Shown here piece after piece: positions 1-6,268 of a DNA stretch of 39,958 bases. Position 1 is the first letter of the stretch. Each line of letters opens with the position of its first letter. Below the pieces are notes generated by a model, which did not search any database, was not told the DNA's origin, and was given only the letters and a program-made list of their open reading frames with translations. The DNA lies in the IMG/VR virus record IMGVR_UViG_3300025128_000115, positions 1 through 39,958 of that record; one strand, 5' to 3'. The DNA is from a virus. Position numbers and translations under genes: made by a program.

Positions 1-1273
1 GACTGGGTGAACCATCCCAAGGTTTGCTATCAATCCATTCAGCCACTGGGTTGTATTCATCAGCTAACACCTTCAGATAATCTCTAACTCTGGTATAAGG
101 TACTCCCATCTTGATACAGCGATCCTCGACTTCAACCAGACTGGCTTCATCCTTCATATCAGCAATAAAATTCATGTTTGGAACATCTATCTCCATCTTC
201 TTCTTAATGACATTGTAATTCACCTCGATAGAGTGCGTTTTCATCACTCCTAAGACGTTTTCTTTAATGTTAAGCATCCTACCCTTGTCCGACTTGGTAA
301 AGTTGTATTCGGTGGGCGTGTCGATTATTTTTAGCGTGGGTAACTCGTTGCCAGCGTGGTCATTATAATCGCCCTTGGTTTCTGGCATGTGTACTTCAGC
401 CATCCCTTTGTTTTTGATGATCCACTGCTTGGCTTTAATCGCTTCCTTTTCTCCAGTCTTACTGTCATCGTTATCTGCGATAAAAACATGCTTCCTGTCT
501 TTCAGTTTCTCGAAAACAGCCTTAGTTACTTTCTCAAGGTTATAAGCATCAAAAGCAATGAACACTGGCATTGACATGTCTTGATGCACACTAGCTCCTG
601 TTGCATAACCTTCGGCATAGTAAATTGTGTCACTACTTTTCAATACTTCCTGTCCTAATATGAAAAAGCTACCGCTTTTTCTGGAACCAGTAAGGAAGAG
701 CTTTTTGCCTTCGTTGTTTATGTATTGTAGACCTACGATGGATAGGTTGGTGTCGTAAAGCGGGATCATTAAGTTGCCTTTTTTATCCTCTCTCAAGCCA
801 TAAGACAAAACGCCTTTCTTTTCCAAATAGGGATGTTTTTCACAAGGAGTGGCTTGCTCCCATAGAGTCTGCGCCTTTTTAGCCGCCTTGCCGTACTTCT
901 CGGCTTTCTTAATCTCGGCTTCTTTTTGTAAGCGCACAATTTCTTCTTTGTGTGCCTTGGTCATACGATAACTTTTCTTATTTTCAGGCAACCAAGTCGC
1001 TGTCGGCTGGTCCGTAGAGATTCTATAATCTCCGACTCTCCCAAAAGGCACGCTCTGATTTAACCAGAGTTGATACCAGCCAGACAGCTTCCTGTCACCA
1101 CCTAAGTTGATGAAAGCACGACCAATACTTCCATCAGTTACCAACCCATGTTTCTTATCTGGCTCCATACCATGTTCAGCCATAAAGCTGAGAAACTGGG
1201 TTTGATAATCTGTAAAATTTTGTGTGAGTGGTCTATCGAAGTTTTTGGTTGGTCGTTTTATTTTTAATGCCAT
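1..1273 (-). CDS. Primase/helicase, N-terminal part (cut by window edge)
   Basis: This frame opens with ATG at 1273 and runs without a stop to base 1, giving 424 codons with the C-terminus outside the window. The middle contains a TOPRIM-like segment as in plasmid and phage primases: YYAEGYATGASVHQ, an FDAYN-type strand, then FIADNDDSKTGEKEA with the acidic metal-binding pair. The last visible residues, YNPVAEWIDSKPWDG, match the entry into VapE/VirE-like phage helicases, so the missing part is probably an SF3-type ATPase. The likely role is primer synthesis and unwinding at the phage origin. The gene is divergent from the SSB-like gene at 1362, from which it is separated by an 88-base promoter region. 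The ribosome-binding site (AAAGAG) is weak. The family call rests on motif recognition only. Confidence 0.75.
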   Translation of the reverse strand, partial: MALKIKRPTKNFDRPLTQNFTDYQTQFLSFMAEHGMEPDKKHGLVTDGSIGRAFINLGGDRKLSGWYQLWLNQSVPFGRVGDYRISTDQPTATWLPENKKSYRMTKAHKEEIVRLQKEAEIKKAEKYGKAAKKAQTLWEQATPCEKHPYLEKKGVLSYGLREDKKGNLMIPLYDTNLSIVGLQYINNEGKKLFLTGSRKSGSFFILGQEVLKSSDTIYYAEGYATGASVHQDMSMPVFIAFDAYNLEKVTKAVFEKLKDRKHVFIADNDDSKTGEKEAIKAKQWIIKNKGMAEVHMPETKGDYNDHAGNELPTLKIIDTPTEYNFTKSDKGRMLNIKENVLGVMKTHSIEVNYNVIKKKMEIDVPNMNFIADMKDEASLVEVEDRCIKMGVPYTRVRDYLKVLADEYNPVAEWIDSKPWDGSPS

Positions 1274-1290
1274 TTATTTGCTCTTTGGGG

Positions 1291-1318
1291 TTGCGTTCTT
1301 TATTAAAGTATGTAAAAT
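1291..1318 (+). promoter_or_regulatory. Putative promoter for the replication block
   Basis: TTGCGT (1291-1296) and TAAAAT (1313-1318) are separated by 16 bases in the divergent region between the primase and the SSB-like gene. This fits a sigma70-type promoter with a start near 1325, about 37 bases before the ATG at 1362, which has a GGAGA site at 1350-1354. The match is modest and AT-rich DNA produces such matches by chance. Confidence 0.4.
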
Positions 1319-1361
1319 ACTACACTAATTTAGACATTTATCAACCTAATGGAGAACAATA

Positions 1362-2000
1362 ATGGGATTAAATTTAAAAGCAGAAGGCAATGACTTCGAA
1401 CAACTTAGTGCTGGTGAGCATCTAGGAGTATGTTATCGGATCGTTGACCTCGGCACCAGAGAAGAGCAATATAAAGAAAACCCGCCCAAGAAAAGAACAT
1501 TAATTCATGTGACATGGGAAACACAGGAAGAGCTAATGGAAGATGGCAGACCATTTGCAACTGGTCGCTCTTACACCGCATCTCTTAATGAAAACGCAAC
1601 ATTCTATAAAGACTTAGTAACTTGGCGTGGTAAACCTTTCAGTGAAGAAGAATTAAAAGGATTTGATGTCAGTAAAATGCTTGGCGTACCAGCCAACATT
1701 CATATTGAACATAATGACGATGGCAAACCTCGTATAAAAAATATATTCAAACCAGATAACTTCAAAAGGACTGAAACAATTAATGCAGCGTTTGTTTTTG
1801 ACTTGGATATATATTGCAATGAGTTTAACGGCAATAGCAGTGATGAAACAAAAGCGATGTGCGATATTTTTGCCGAATTACCAGAATGGCAAAGAAACCT
1901 GATCGAAGACAGTTATGAATATTTAGCTGCTAATGATGGCACAACACCAGTTGAAGAAGATGTTGTTGATCCAGACTTTGATGATGATATTCCATTTTAA
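1362..2000 (+). CDS. SSB-like single-stranded DNA-binding protein with acidic tip
   Basis: A 212-residue protein with a GGAGA ribosome-binding site before its ATG. The C-terminus is strongly acidic and ends in DDDIPF, the classic tip by which bacterial SSB recruits partner proteins. The body (residues 1-170) is beta-rich and resembles phage replication proteins that accompany RecE-type exonucleases, but I cannot place it in a named OB-fold family from motifs alone. It is the first gene of a plus-strand block with a DUF3310 gene and an exonuclease, which supports a role in coating single-stranded DNA during replication or annealing-type recombination. An alternative is an uncharacterised phage replication accessory protein that merely uses the same tip. 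Confidence 0.6.
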   Translation: MGLNLKAEGNDFEQLSAGEHLGVCYRIVDLGTREEQYKENPPKKRTLIHVTWETQEELMEDGRPFATGRSYTASLNENATFYKDLVTWRGKPFSEEELKGFDVSKMLGVPANIHIEHNDDGKPRIKNIFKPDNFKRTETINAAFVFDLDIYCNEFNGNSSDETKAMCDIFAELPEWQRNLIEDSYEYLAANDGTTPVEEDVVDPDFDDDIPF

Positions 2001-2005
2001 TTGCG

Positions 2006-2046
2006 GAGCAGTGGGTTTTAATCATCATCACCTTTTCCCACTGCTC
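2006..2046 (+). promoter_or_regulatory. Perfect 10-bp hairpin between two early genes
   Basis: GAGCAGTGGG (2006-2015) pairs perfectly with CCCACTGCTC (2037-2046) around a 21-base loop. It lies just after the stop of the SSB-like gene. No U-run follows, so it is not a standard intrinsic terminator. It could stabilise the 3' end of the upstream message or act as an attenuator or processing site before the DUF3310 gene. Confidence 0.6.
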
Positions 2047-2093
2047 TTGCCATGAGAAAACCAATGAAAAATGGTCTGGAAGAGTTAGATAAT

Positions 2094-2420
2094 ATGAGTA
2101 AAGAAGATAGAAAGAAAACACTCAAAGATGTGATGCAGTCAGTTTCAAACAAAGAAGACTTAATTAATTCACCACCACACTATCGGCAAGCGCCAATGGA
2201 ATCAATAGAATACATTAAGCAACAGCTTGGTGACGACTATCATGCTTATTTGCTCGGCACAGTTTACAAATATTTACATCGCCACAAGTATAAAATTAAC
2301 AAAGTAACAGGCAAGCCAGACCGATACAACGACCTCAAAAAAACTCAGTGGTATTTAAATCGTCTGTTGGAAGTGGTTGGTGAAGAAGAGACTGACATTT
2401 ATTGTGATGAGCCATTCTAA
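2094..2420 (+). CDS. DUF3310 family protein
   Basis: A 108-residue protein if started at ATG 2094, which has GGAAGAG upstream. An in-frame ATG at 2052 would add 14 residues but has no ribosome-binding site and abuts the hairpin arm. The core has the DUF3310 pattern: INSPPHY near the start, SIEYIKQQLG, YLLGTVYKYLHRHK, then DLKKTQWYLNRLLE. DUF3310 proteins are common in phages near nucleotide and replication genes, and their biochemical role is not established. Here the gene sits between the SSB-like gene and the exonuclease, consistent with an accessory role in DNA metabolism. Confidence 0.8.
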   Translation: MSKEDRKKTLKDVMQSVSNKEDLINSPPHYRQAPMESIEYIKQQLGDDYHAYLLGTVYKYLHRHKYKINKVTGKPDRYNDLKKTQWYLNRLLEVVGEEETDIYCDEPF

Positions 2421-2438
2421 TGTCAACAGGAGAAGAAA

Positions 2439-3212
2439 ATGGAATTTAAAGAAGGCGTTTATGAGGGATTACCTTTTGAAGAATATAACGAGATAGAGGC
2501 ACTGAGAGCCTCGGACCTAAAAGATGTTGATAGGTGTGCTTATTCATGGAAACACAAAAAAGGATTTAAGCAGTCACCAGCTCTACTTGAAGGTCGAGTG
2601 CAACACACTTGTTTTTTAGAGCATGAGAACTTCGATCAAGAATTTATTATTGAACCACAAATTAATAAGAGAACCAAAGCTGGCAAAGAAGAATACGCAG
2701 CGTTTTTAGAAGAAGTCGGCAACTTAACACCAATTACCAGCAAGATGTATGAAGATTGCATGGAGAGAAGGGAAACACTCAAAGACTTTATTCCTGATGA
2801 GAATGACAAAGTAGAGCTCACCCTATGCTACATGTATCATGGTCATCCATTCAAATCCAGACTGGATTGGTACGATGGAGAATATGTCTGGGATTTAAAA
2901 ACGTGTCGTGATGCTTCACCAAGGGGATTTAGAAGCGCTGTTAATCTGTTTAGGTATCATATGCAAGCATCTCTTTATGTTGATGCCTGTAGAGCGCTTG
3001 GAATGACAGCCAAAGGATTTTTCTTCTTGGCTCAAGAAAAGTTACACCCTTATCCTCATGGCGTTTACACCTTATCAGCAGAAGCATTGAAGTACGGACA
3101 AGCCAAGAATGAACAGGCGCTACACACTTTATTGGTTGCTCAAGAGAACGATACTTACAACCCTTATAATGTTAAAGGAATACAAACCATTGAGTTAGGC
3201 GACTTATGGTGA
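2439..3212 (+). CDS. RecE-like PDDEXK exonuclease
   Basis: A 257-residue protein with an AGGAG site before ATG 2439. It has the layout of phage exonuclease VIII-type nucleases: the N-terminal segment YNEIEALRASDLK, a helix LLEGRVQHTCFLEH, and the catalytic core SRLDWYDGEYVWDLKTCRDA, where the Asp and the D-x-K pair fit the PD-(D/E)XK signature. Next comes a glutamine/tyrosine helix, FRYHMQASLYVDACR, typical of RecB-like nucleases. The expected activity is 5'-to-3' resection of double-stranded DNA for single-strand annealing. The SSB-like gene upstream could cooperate with it, but no annealing protein of the Beta/RecT type is seen in the window. Its end overlaps the convergent oxygenase gene by 9 bases. 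Confidence 0.8.
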   Translation: MEFKEGVYEGLPFEEYNEIEALRASDLKDVDRCAYSWKHKKGFKQSPALLEGRVQHTCFLEHENFDQEFIIEPQINKRTKAGKEEYAAFLEEVGNLTPITSKMYEDCMERRETLKDFIPDENDKVELTLCYMYHGHPFKSRLDWYDGEYVWDLKTCRDASPRGFRSAVNLFRYHMQASLYVDACRALGMTAKGFFFLAQEKLHPYPHGVYTLSAEALKYGQAKNEQALHTLLVAQENDTYNPYNVKGIQTIELGDLW

Positions 3213-3926
3213 AGCATTTTCATAAAGGTAATCTACCCTAGATCTATCATAAAGCCAGAACACCAATAAGTAACGATCTCCACGATCCACCGCTAAACCA
3301 CGATGTAGGTTGGTAAAGCTCGGAAATATTAGAGCGTGTCCTGTGGGTATCGGATTAACGACACCATAATTATGAAACTCGGTGCCACCGCCTTTGTATT
3401 TGCCAGTGTTGAGGGGCACCACAACTGTCATATCTGCACTTTCATCGTGATGCCAAGCGCCTTGTTTTTTATCAATCAGATTGTAGTTGGCAATTTGCAC
3501 ACTAGAAACCGAAGAACATTGTCGCTGCCACAAAGCCATAAAGATTGGATTGAGAACAGTTTGCACCACAAACCACATGTTTCTATAAATCTCTGGGCAG
3601 GTTTCTTTTAAAACTATCTCTGGTATTTGTCTGAGCTCATCTTCGTGCTCATTGGGCTCAAATGAAAAATGTTTATTCATATAACCAATCTCGTTCAACA
3701 TCATTTTGCAGAACTTTCTTCTGAACAACGGAATACGATAAATGTCTGGGTGTATTTTTTTGATGTGTTTATGCACTGGAGTTTTTTCCATTTTGTGCAA
3801 GCCCTTCGTGGCTGTAAACTTAGTGATTAAGGGCACAGTCTCTTGGACCGCTTTGTAAGTGCTATGGGTAATACCCCAATGCGATTGCATGGATAGCAAA
3901 TAGTTTTTTAAACGATAATCTGTCAC
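3204..3926 (-). CDS. 2OG-Fe(II) dioxygenase (prolyl-4-hydroxylase-like)
   Basis: A 240-residue protein. The catalytic jelly-roll is in the second half: HHDESADMTVVVPLN supplies the H-x-D iron ligands, GGGTEFHNYG is the conserved strand after them, and LHRGLAVDRGDRYLLVFWL gives the distal His and the 2-oxoglutarate-binding Arg. The region PDIYRIPLFRRKFCKMMLNE is the usual entry segment. Such enzymes hydroxylate protein side chains or act on nucleobases; the substrate here is unknown. The gene starts with GTG at 3926 inside an inverted repeat and has no ribosome-binding site, so it may be leaderless. A later in-frame ATG (Met-Glu-Lys-Thr-Pro) is possible but would lose part of the N-terminal helix region. 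It is convergent with the exonuclease gene. Confidence 0.8.
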   Translation of the reverse strand: MTDYRLKNYLLSMQSHWGITHSTYKAVQETVPLITKFTATKGLHKMEKTPVHKHIKKIHPDIYRIPLFRRKFCKMMLNEIGYMNKHFSFEPNEHEDELRQIPEIVLKETCPEIYRNMWFVVQTVLNPIFMALWQRQCSSVSSVQIANYNLIDKKQGAWHHDESADMTVVVPLNTGKYKGGGTEFHNYGVVNPIPTGHALIFPSFTNLHRGLAVDRGDRYLLVFWLYDRSRVDYLYENASP

Positions 3927-3951
3927 ACGATAAATATACCATGTGACAGAT
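3918..3951 (-). promoter_or_regulatory. Inverted repeat and possible leaderless promoter
   Basis: ATCTGTCACA (3918-3927) and TGTGACAGAT (3942-3951) form a perfect 10-bp inverted repeat around 14 bases. On the minus strand the spacer holds TATATT, a good -10 element, which would place the transcription start at or next to the GTG start codon (3926). The arrangement looks like a repressor operator straddling a promoter for a leaderless message. No convincing -35 is visible. Confidence 0.5.
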
Positions 3952-3976
3952 CAGATTGTTAGTCAGTCTTCCAGTC

Positions 3977-4192
3977 TTACTTATTTTCGAAGTGTTCTAT
4001 GATTATATCATTACAGGCATCAACTAACTTATTAGCCAATTCTTCATCTATAGAAAGAGAATTCACAACATGAGCCCTTCTTCCATGGAGGCGAAAAGCA
4101 TGTTCACCTTCTCCATTCTTCAAAGCCTTTAGTATGTAAAACTGATATTCTTTTCCAAAAAAGTCTTCATGCTTTGCTGTTTTACTAGTCAT
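3977..4192 (-). CDS. Small unknown protein, end of coupled gene chain
   Basis: A 71-residue protein of no recognised family. The ATG at 4192 overlaps the stop of the upstream gene as TGATG and is preceded by GGAGGTG, so translation is coupled. The sequence is charged and soluble-looking, with no membrane segment. It is the last gene of a chain of seven small minus-strand genes that begins at 5631; such chains near the replication block usually encode early host-takeover or nucleotide-metabolism helpers. No specific function can be assigned. Confidence 0.7.
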   Translation of the reverse strand: MTSKTAKHEDFFGKEYQFYILKALKNGEGEHAFRLHGRRAHVVNSLSIDEELANKLVDACNDIIIEHFENK

Positions 4193-4395
4193 CACGCACC
4201 TCCGGTGGTTTTATTATTAAAACTGTCAAGCCAATCGAGGGTTTTTGCAACCTCATTTAGCAACCCTTCGTTCTCTGCATAGCCACCTAAGTGCTCTACT
4301 GCTTTCACGACATTTGGATTTTTGTTTGGCTCATGTATCTTTATGGAAACCAATTTGTCTCCTTTATTGATTGTTACTATTGATTTATCATTCAT
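4192..4395 (-). CDS. Small unknown protein in coupled gene chain
   Basis: A 67-residue protein starting at ATG 4395 (GGAGGTGAG just upstream, TGATG overlap with the previous stop). It shows a short beta-rich N-terminal half (SIVTINKGDKLVSIKI) and a helical C-terminal half (LLNEVAKTLDWLDSF). No known family is recognised. Its place in a chain sharing the same strong ribosome-binding sites suggests co-expression with the DUF2958 gene upstream. Confidence 0.7.
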   Translation of the reverse strand: MNDKSIVTINKGDKLVSIKIHEPNKNPNVVKAVEHLGGYAENEGLLNEVAKTLDWLDSFNNKTTGGA

Positions 4396-4595
4396 CACTC
4401 ACCTCCAATGTTGATTAAGTTTGGATTACTAAAGTCTGGAGCTTCGCCATTATAGGTTGCAATTCTTGTTATAAAACCTTTGGTCTTGCAAACCTTTTCA
4501 GCTTCATTTATTTCTTTAACATCAAAAGATGTTAGAGCTATGTTCTCCATGTAATCAGCATCACCATTTTTTCTAATGTATAAAATATATTCCAT
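4395..4595 (-). CDS. Small unknown protein in coupled gene chain
   Basis: A 66-residue protein starting at ATG 4595 with GGAGG eight bases upstream. An in-frame TTG a few codons earlier is a worse choice because it would sit before the ribosome-binding site. The N-terminus MEYILYIRKNGDADYMEN and the phrase AEKVCKTKGFITRIATY look like a compact alpha/beta domain. No family is recognised. It lies 11 bases downstream of the DUF2958 gene. Confidence 0.7.
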   Translation of the reverse strand: MEYILYIRKNGDADYMENIALTSFDVKEINEAEKVCKTKGFITRIATYNGEAPDFSNPNLINIGGE

Positions 4596-4606
4596 TACGC
4601 ACCTCC

Positions 4607-4933
4607 TCAAGTGTCAATGTGTCCAGCTTTTCGAGCATCACTTGCATACTCAGCCAGAGTTTTAGTTGGATCGAAATACATGTCTCGCTCAATCCCTAAG
4701 CCCATCGGCAAAGTAATTGACTCAAGTTCATGCAGGCTCACATAACCAAGTTCGGGATGACCCATCCCAAGATCACACAATCCAAAGAGATTTCCAGTCT
4801 CTTCATCGTATTCACTGATAAGCCAAGTCGCTGCACCCATCGGGTTGAACAACTTTAAGTACGGCATATCAACATTTGCATCGCCAATATTTTTTGATAG
4901 TTTGGCAGCTATCTCTTTAGTGATTAGTTTCAT
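4607..4933 (-). CDS. DUF2958 family protein
   Basis: A 108-residue protein starting at ATG 4933 behind GGGGGTGAG. It carries the DUF2958 pattern: MPYLKLFNPMGAATWLISEY, then LFGLCDLGMGHPELGYVSL, and later IERDMYFDPTKTLAEY. DUF2958 proteins are found mainly in plasmids, integrative elements and phages, and their function is not established. It overlaps the C-terminus of the upstream gene by 17 bases, an overlap longer than at the other junctions in this chain. Confidence 0.8.
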   Translation of the reverse strand: MKLITKEIAAKLSKNIGDANVDMPYLKLFNPMGAATWLISEYDEETGNLFGLCDLGMGHPELGYVSLHELESITLPMGLGIERDMYFDPTKTLAEYASDARKAGHIDT

Positions 4934-5285
4934 CACTCACCCCCTTCGCTATCTTTTCTAATAATTTTTTAATGTGCTCTGGCACTTCTGGTGGTTCTGG
5001 ATCTCCAGCCCAGCCTTCTGGCTCCCAGACAGCCTCTTCCCAATTAGTCGGCATAATAAGATCAATAACATTTCTTGTGTCTCTCCCCTCATGCACCGCT
5101 TCATCCAAGAGCTCACCAATCAAATCAAAAGGAATAGTGGTTTCAATCACAGCCAGACCGCCATACCAAGTAGTTGATTCTATTTCCTTCATGTGGTTCC
5201 ACACCTCATTAGGATCAGAAGAAGCTCGCCCAGCCCAATCACCAGTTTCCGTATTAATAATTAAATAAACATTCATTTCTTTCAT
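4917..5285 (-). CDS. Unknown 122-residue protein in coupled gene chain
   Basis: Starts at ATG 5285 with GGGGGTGGG directly upstream and a TGATG overlap. The N-terminus MKEMNVYLIINTETGDWAGR suggests a small alpha/beta domain; the centre is acidic, and the segment WEPEGWAGDPEPPEVPEHI is proline-rich and probably a linker. No catalytic motif or membrane segment is seen. No family is recognised. The neighbouring small genes share its ribosome-binding site style, so it belongs to the same early operon. Confidence 0.7.
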   Translation of the reverse strand: MKEMNVYLIINTETGDWAGRASSDPNEVWNHMKEIESTTWYGGLAVIETTIPFDLIGELLDEAVHEGRDTRNVIDLIMPTNWEEAVWEPEGWAGDPEPPEVPEHIKKLLEKIAKGVSDETNH

Positions 5286-5515
5286 CACCCACCCCCTTCG
5301 TTATGGATTCTTCTTATTTCCTTGAAGAAATTTCCTAAGATTTCATTTCTGACATCTTTGTTTTCTCGACAAGCCTTATACCAATCATTCACGCTTATGT
5401 CATACATTTCACTTAATGTTTTTATATAGTGGTCAAAGCCAACAAAGTGCCATGCAATCACAACATGCTTTTTTGAGTAATTATCTGTAGTTAAAATGTC
5501 GCTATAGTCAGTCAT
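5285..5515 (-). CDS. Unknown 76-residue protein in coupled gene chain
   Basis: The ATG at 5515 is chosen over an earlier in-frame start because GGGGGTGATCGG precedes it and because it forms an ATGA overlap with the stop of the 39-residue gene upstream. The protein (MTDYSDILTTDNYSKKHV...) is mostly helical and charged and ends in GGG. No family is recognised. Confidence 0.7.
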   Translation of the reverse strand: MTDYSDILTTDNYSKKHVVIAWHFVGFDHYIKTLSEMYDISVNDWYKACRENKDVRNEILGNFFKEIRRIHNEGGG

Positions 5516-5631
5516 CCGATCACCCCCAGAGTTATAAGAGCGAACCAAACGATTCCGATTGGAGCTCCAACGAAAATGTTAAAGTTAAGAATTGGGCAGT
5601 GCAGGTCTAGTATGTCGTTAATAAAAGCCAT
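5512..5631 (-). CDS. 39-residue membrane mini-protein
   Basis: ATG 5631 follows an AAGGTG ribosome-binding site, and the stop (5512-5514) overlaps the next start as ATGA. The product begins MAFINDILDLHCPIL and continues with one hydrophobic segment of about 20 residues (IFVGAPIGIVWFALITLGVI). It is the first gene of the minus-strand chain, immediately behind a promoter. A single-span early phage peptide could act on the host membrane or an inner-membrane enzyme. It was found by reading the strand directly, since it is short. Confidence 0.65.
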   Translation of the reverse strand: MAFINDILDLHCPILNFNIFVGAPIGIVWFALITLGVIG

Positions 5632-5676
5632 AATTTTTTCACCTTTGTTTTTGTTATTAATTATCATCACATCTAT

Positions 5677-5705
5677 AATATACACTTTTTTATAAAGAAG
5701 TACAA
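5677..5705 (-). promoter_or_regulatory. Putative promoter of the minus-strand small-gene chain
   Basis: On the minus strand TTGTAC (5700-5705) is followed after 17 bases by TATATT (5677-5682). The spacing is optimal, and the predicted start lies about 40 bases before the 39-residue gene. It faces away from the plus-strand promoter at 5762, so the two early units diverge from one control region. Confidence 0.5.
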
Positions 5706-5729
5706 CTATTTATACACCTATTTATACAT

Positions 5730-5771
5730 TTATTTACAAATATATTTACTCAAATAATTGTTTGTAAATAA
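5730..5771. promoter_or_regulatory. Inverted-repeat operator between divergent promoters
   Basis: TTATTTACAAA (5730-5740) and TTTGTAAATAA (5761-5771) form a perfect 11-bp inverted repeat with centres 31 bases apart, about three helical turns. The right arm covers the -35 of the plus-strand promoter. Upstream, ATTTATACA occurs twice within 5708-5729. The repeat looks like a two-site operator; the ribbon-helix-helix-like gene just downstream is the obvious candidate binder. Confidence 0.5.
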
Positions 5772-5790
5772 GTGCAATTTTGTATATACT
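5762..5790 (+). promoter_or_regulatory. Putative promoter of the ribbon-helix-helix-like gene
   Basis: TTGTAA (5762-5767), a 17-base spacer and TATACT (5785-5790) form a good sigma70-type promoter, starting near 5797, 26 bases before the ATG. The -35 lies within the right arm of the inverted repeat, so a bound repressor would block it. Confidence 0.55.
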
Positions 5791-5822
5791 TCTCTAAACC
5801 AAAAATAATCTGGGAGAGAAAA

Positions 5823-6014
5823 ATGACATCAGTTGATACTGAGATGACGAGTGTTAAATATCCAAAGGGTCGCAAGAGCCTAGCGGTAGATGTAGATACC
5901 TATAACATGCTGCAAGACATTTGTGTTGCTGAGAGAAGATCTAAGATAGATCAGCTCAAAGTGCTCATTGAAACAGCGCATGGTGGGTTGATAGAACAAC
6001 AAGAGACAAATTAA
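5823..6014 (+). CDS. Small ribbon-helix-helix-like DNA-binding protein
   Basis: A 63-residue protein starting at ATG 5823 behind GGGAGAG. The pattern KSLAVDVDTYNMLQDIC followed by RRSKIDQLKVLIETA resembles Arc/CopG-type ribbon-helix-helix domains: a short beta strand, helix A, a turn, then helix B. Such dimers bind paired half-sites in the major groove, and the inverted repeat immediately upstream is a natural target, so autoregulation of the divergent early promoters is likely. An in-frame TTG further upstream lies inside the promoter and is not credible. The family call is by pattern only. Confidence 0.55.
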   Translation: MTSVDTEMTSVKYPKGRKSLAVDVDTYNMLQDICVAERRSKIDQLKVLIETAHGGLIEQQETN

Positions 6015-6268
6015 TGTTTGGCAAAGCCTTTAAAAAGAAGCAGGAAGCTGTTTCTTACCAGATAGAACACCCTAAAGAAATACTGGATTTGTTTAGCCGA
6101 CTAACGCTACACCATCAAGTTGCATTGCTTCGTTTAATCTCAAGGAACATAATTCTCGACATCGGTAAGCATGTTGTGATGGGTTATGAAATGAATTTTG
6201 AAGTCGATGGCGCTTTCATTAAAGCCAGTGCAGACGAAGACCTATACGAGACTTCCGATACCGCCTAG
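6014..6268 (+). CDS. Unknown 84-residue protein coupled to the regulator
   Basis: The ATG at 6014 overlaps the regulator's stop as TAATG, so the two are translated together. The N-terminus MFGKAFKKKQEAVSY is basic; the centre (EILDLFSRLTLHHQVALLRLISRNIIL) is helical; the C-terminus is acidic. No family is recognised. It overlaps the end of the convergent 755-residue virion gene by 27 bases, so early and late transcripts meet here with no terminator visible between them. Confidence 0.65.
   Translation: MFGKAFKKKQEAVSYQIEHPKEILDLFSRLTLHHQVALLRLISRNIILDIGKHVVMGYEMNFEVDGAFIKASADEDLYETSDTA

Noticed and set aside
356-574. Plus-strand open frame of 72 codons in the primase region
   Set aside because: It lies wholly opposite the primase gene, which has clear TOPRIM motifs and stays open to the edge of the window.
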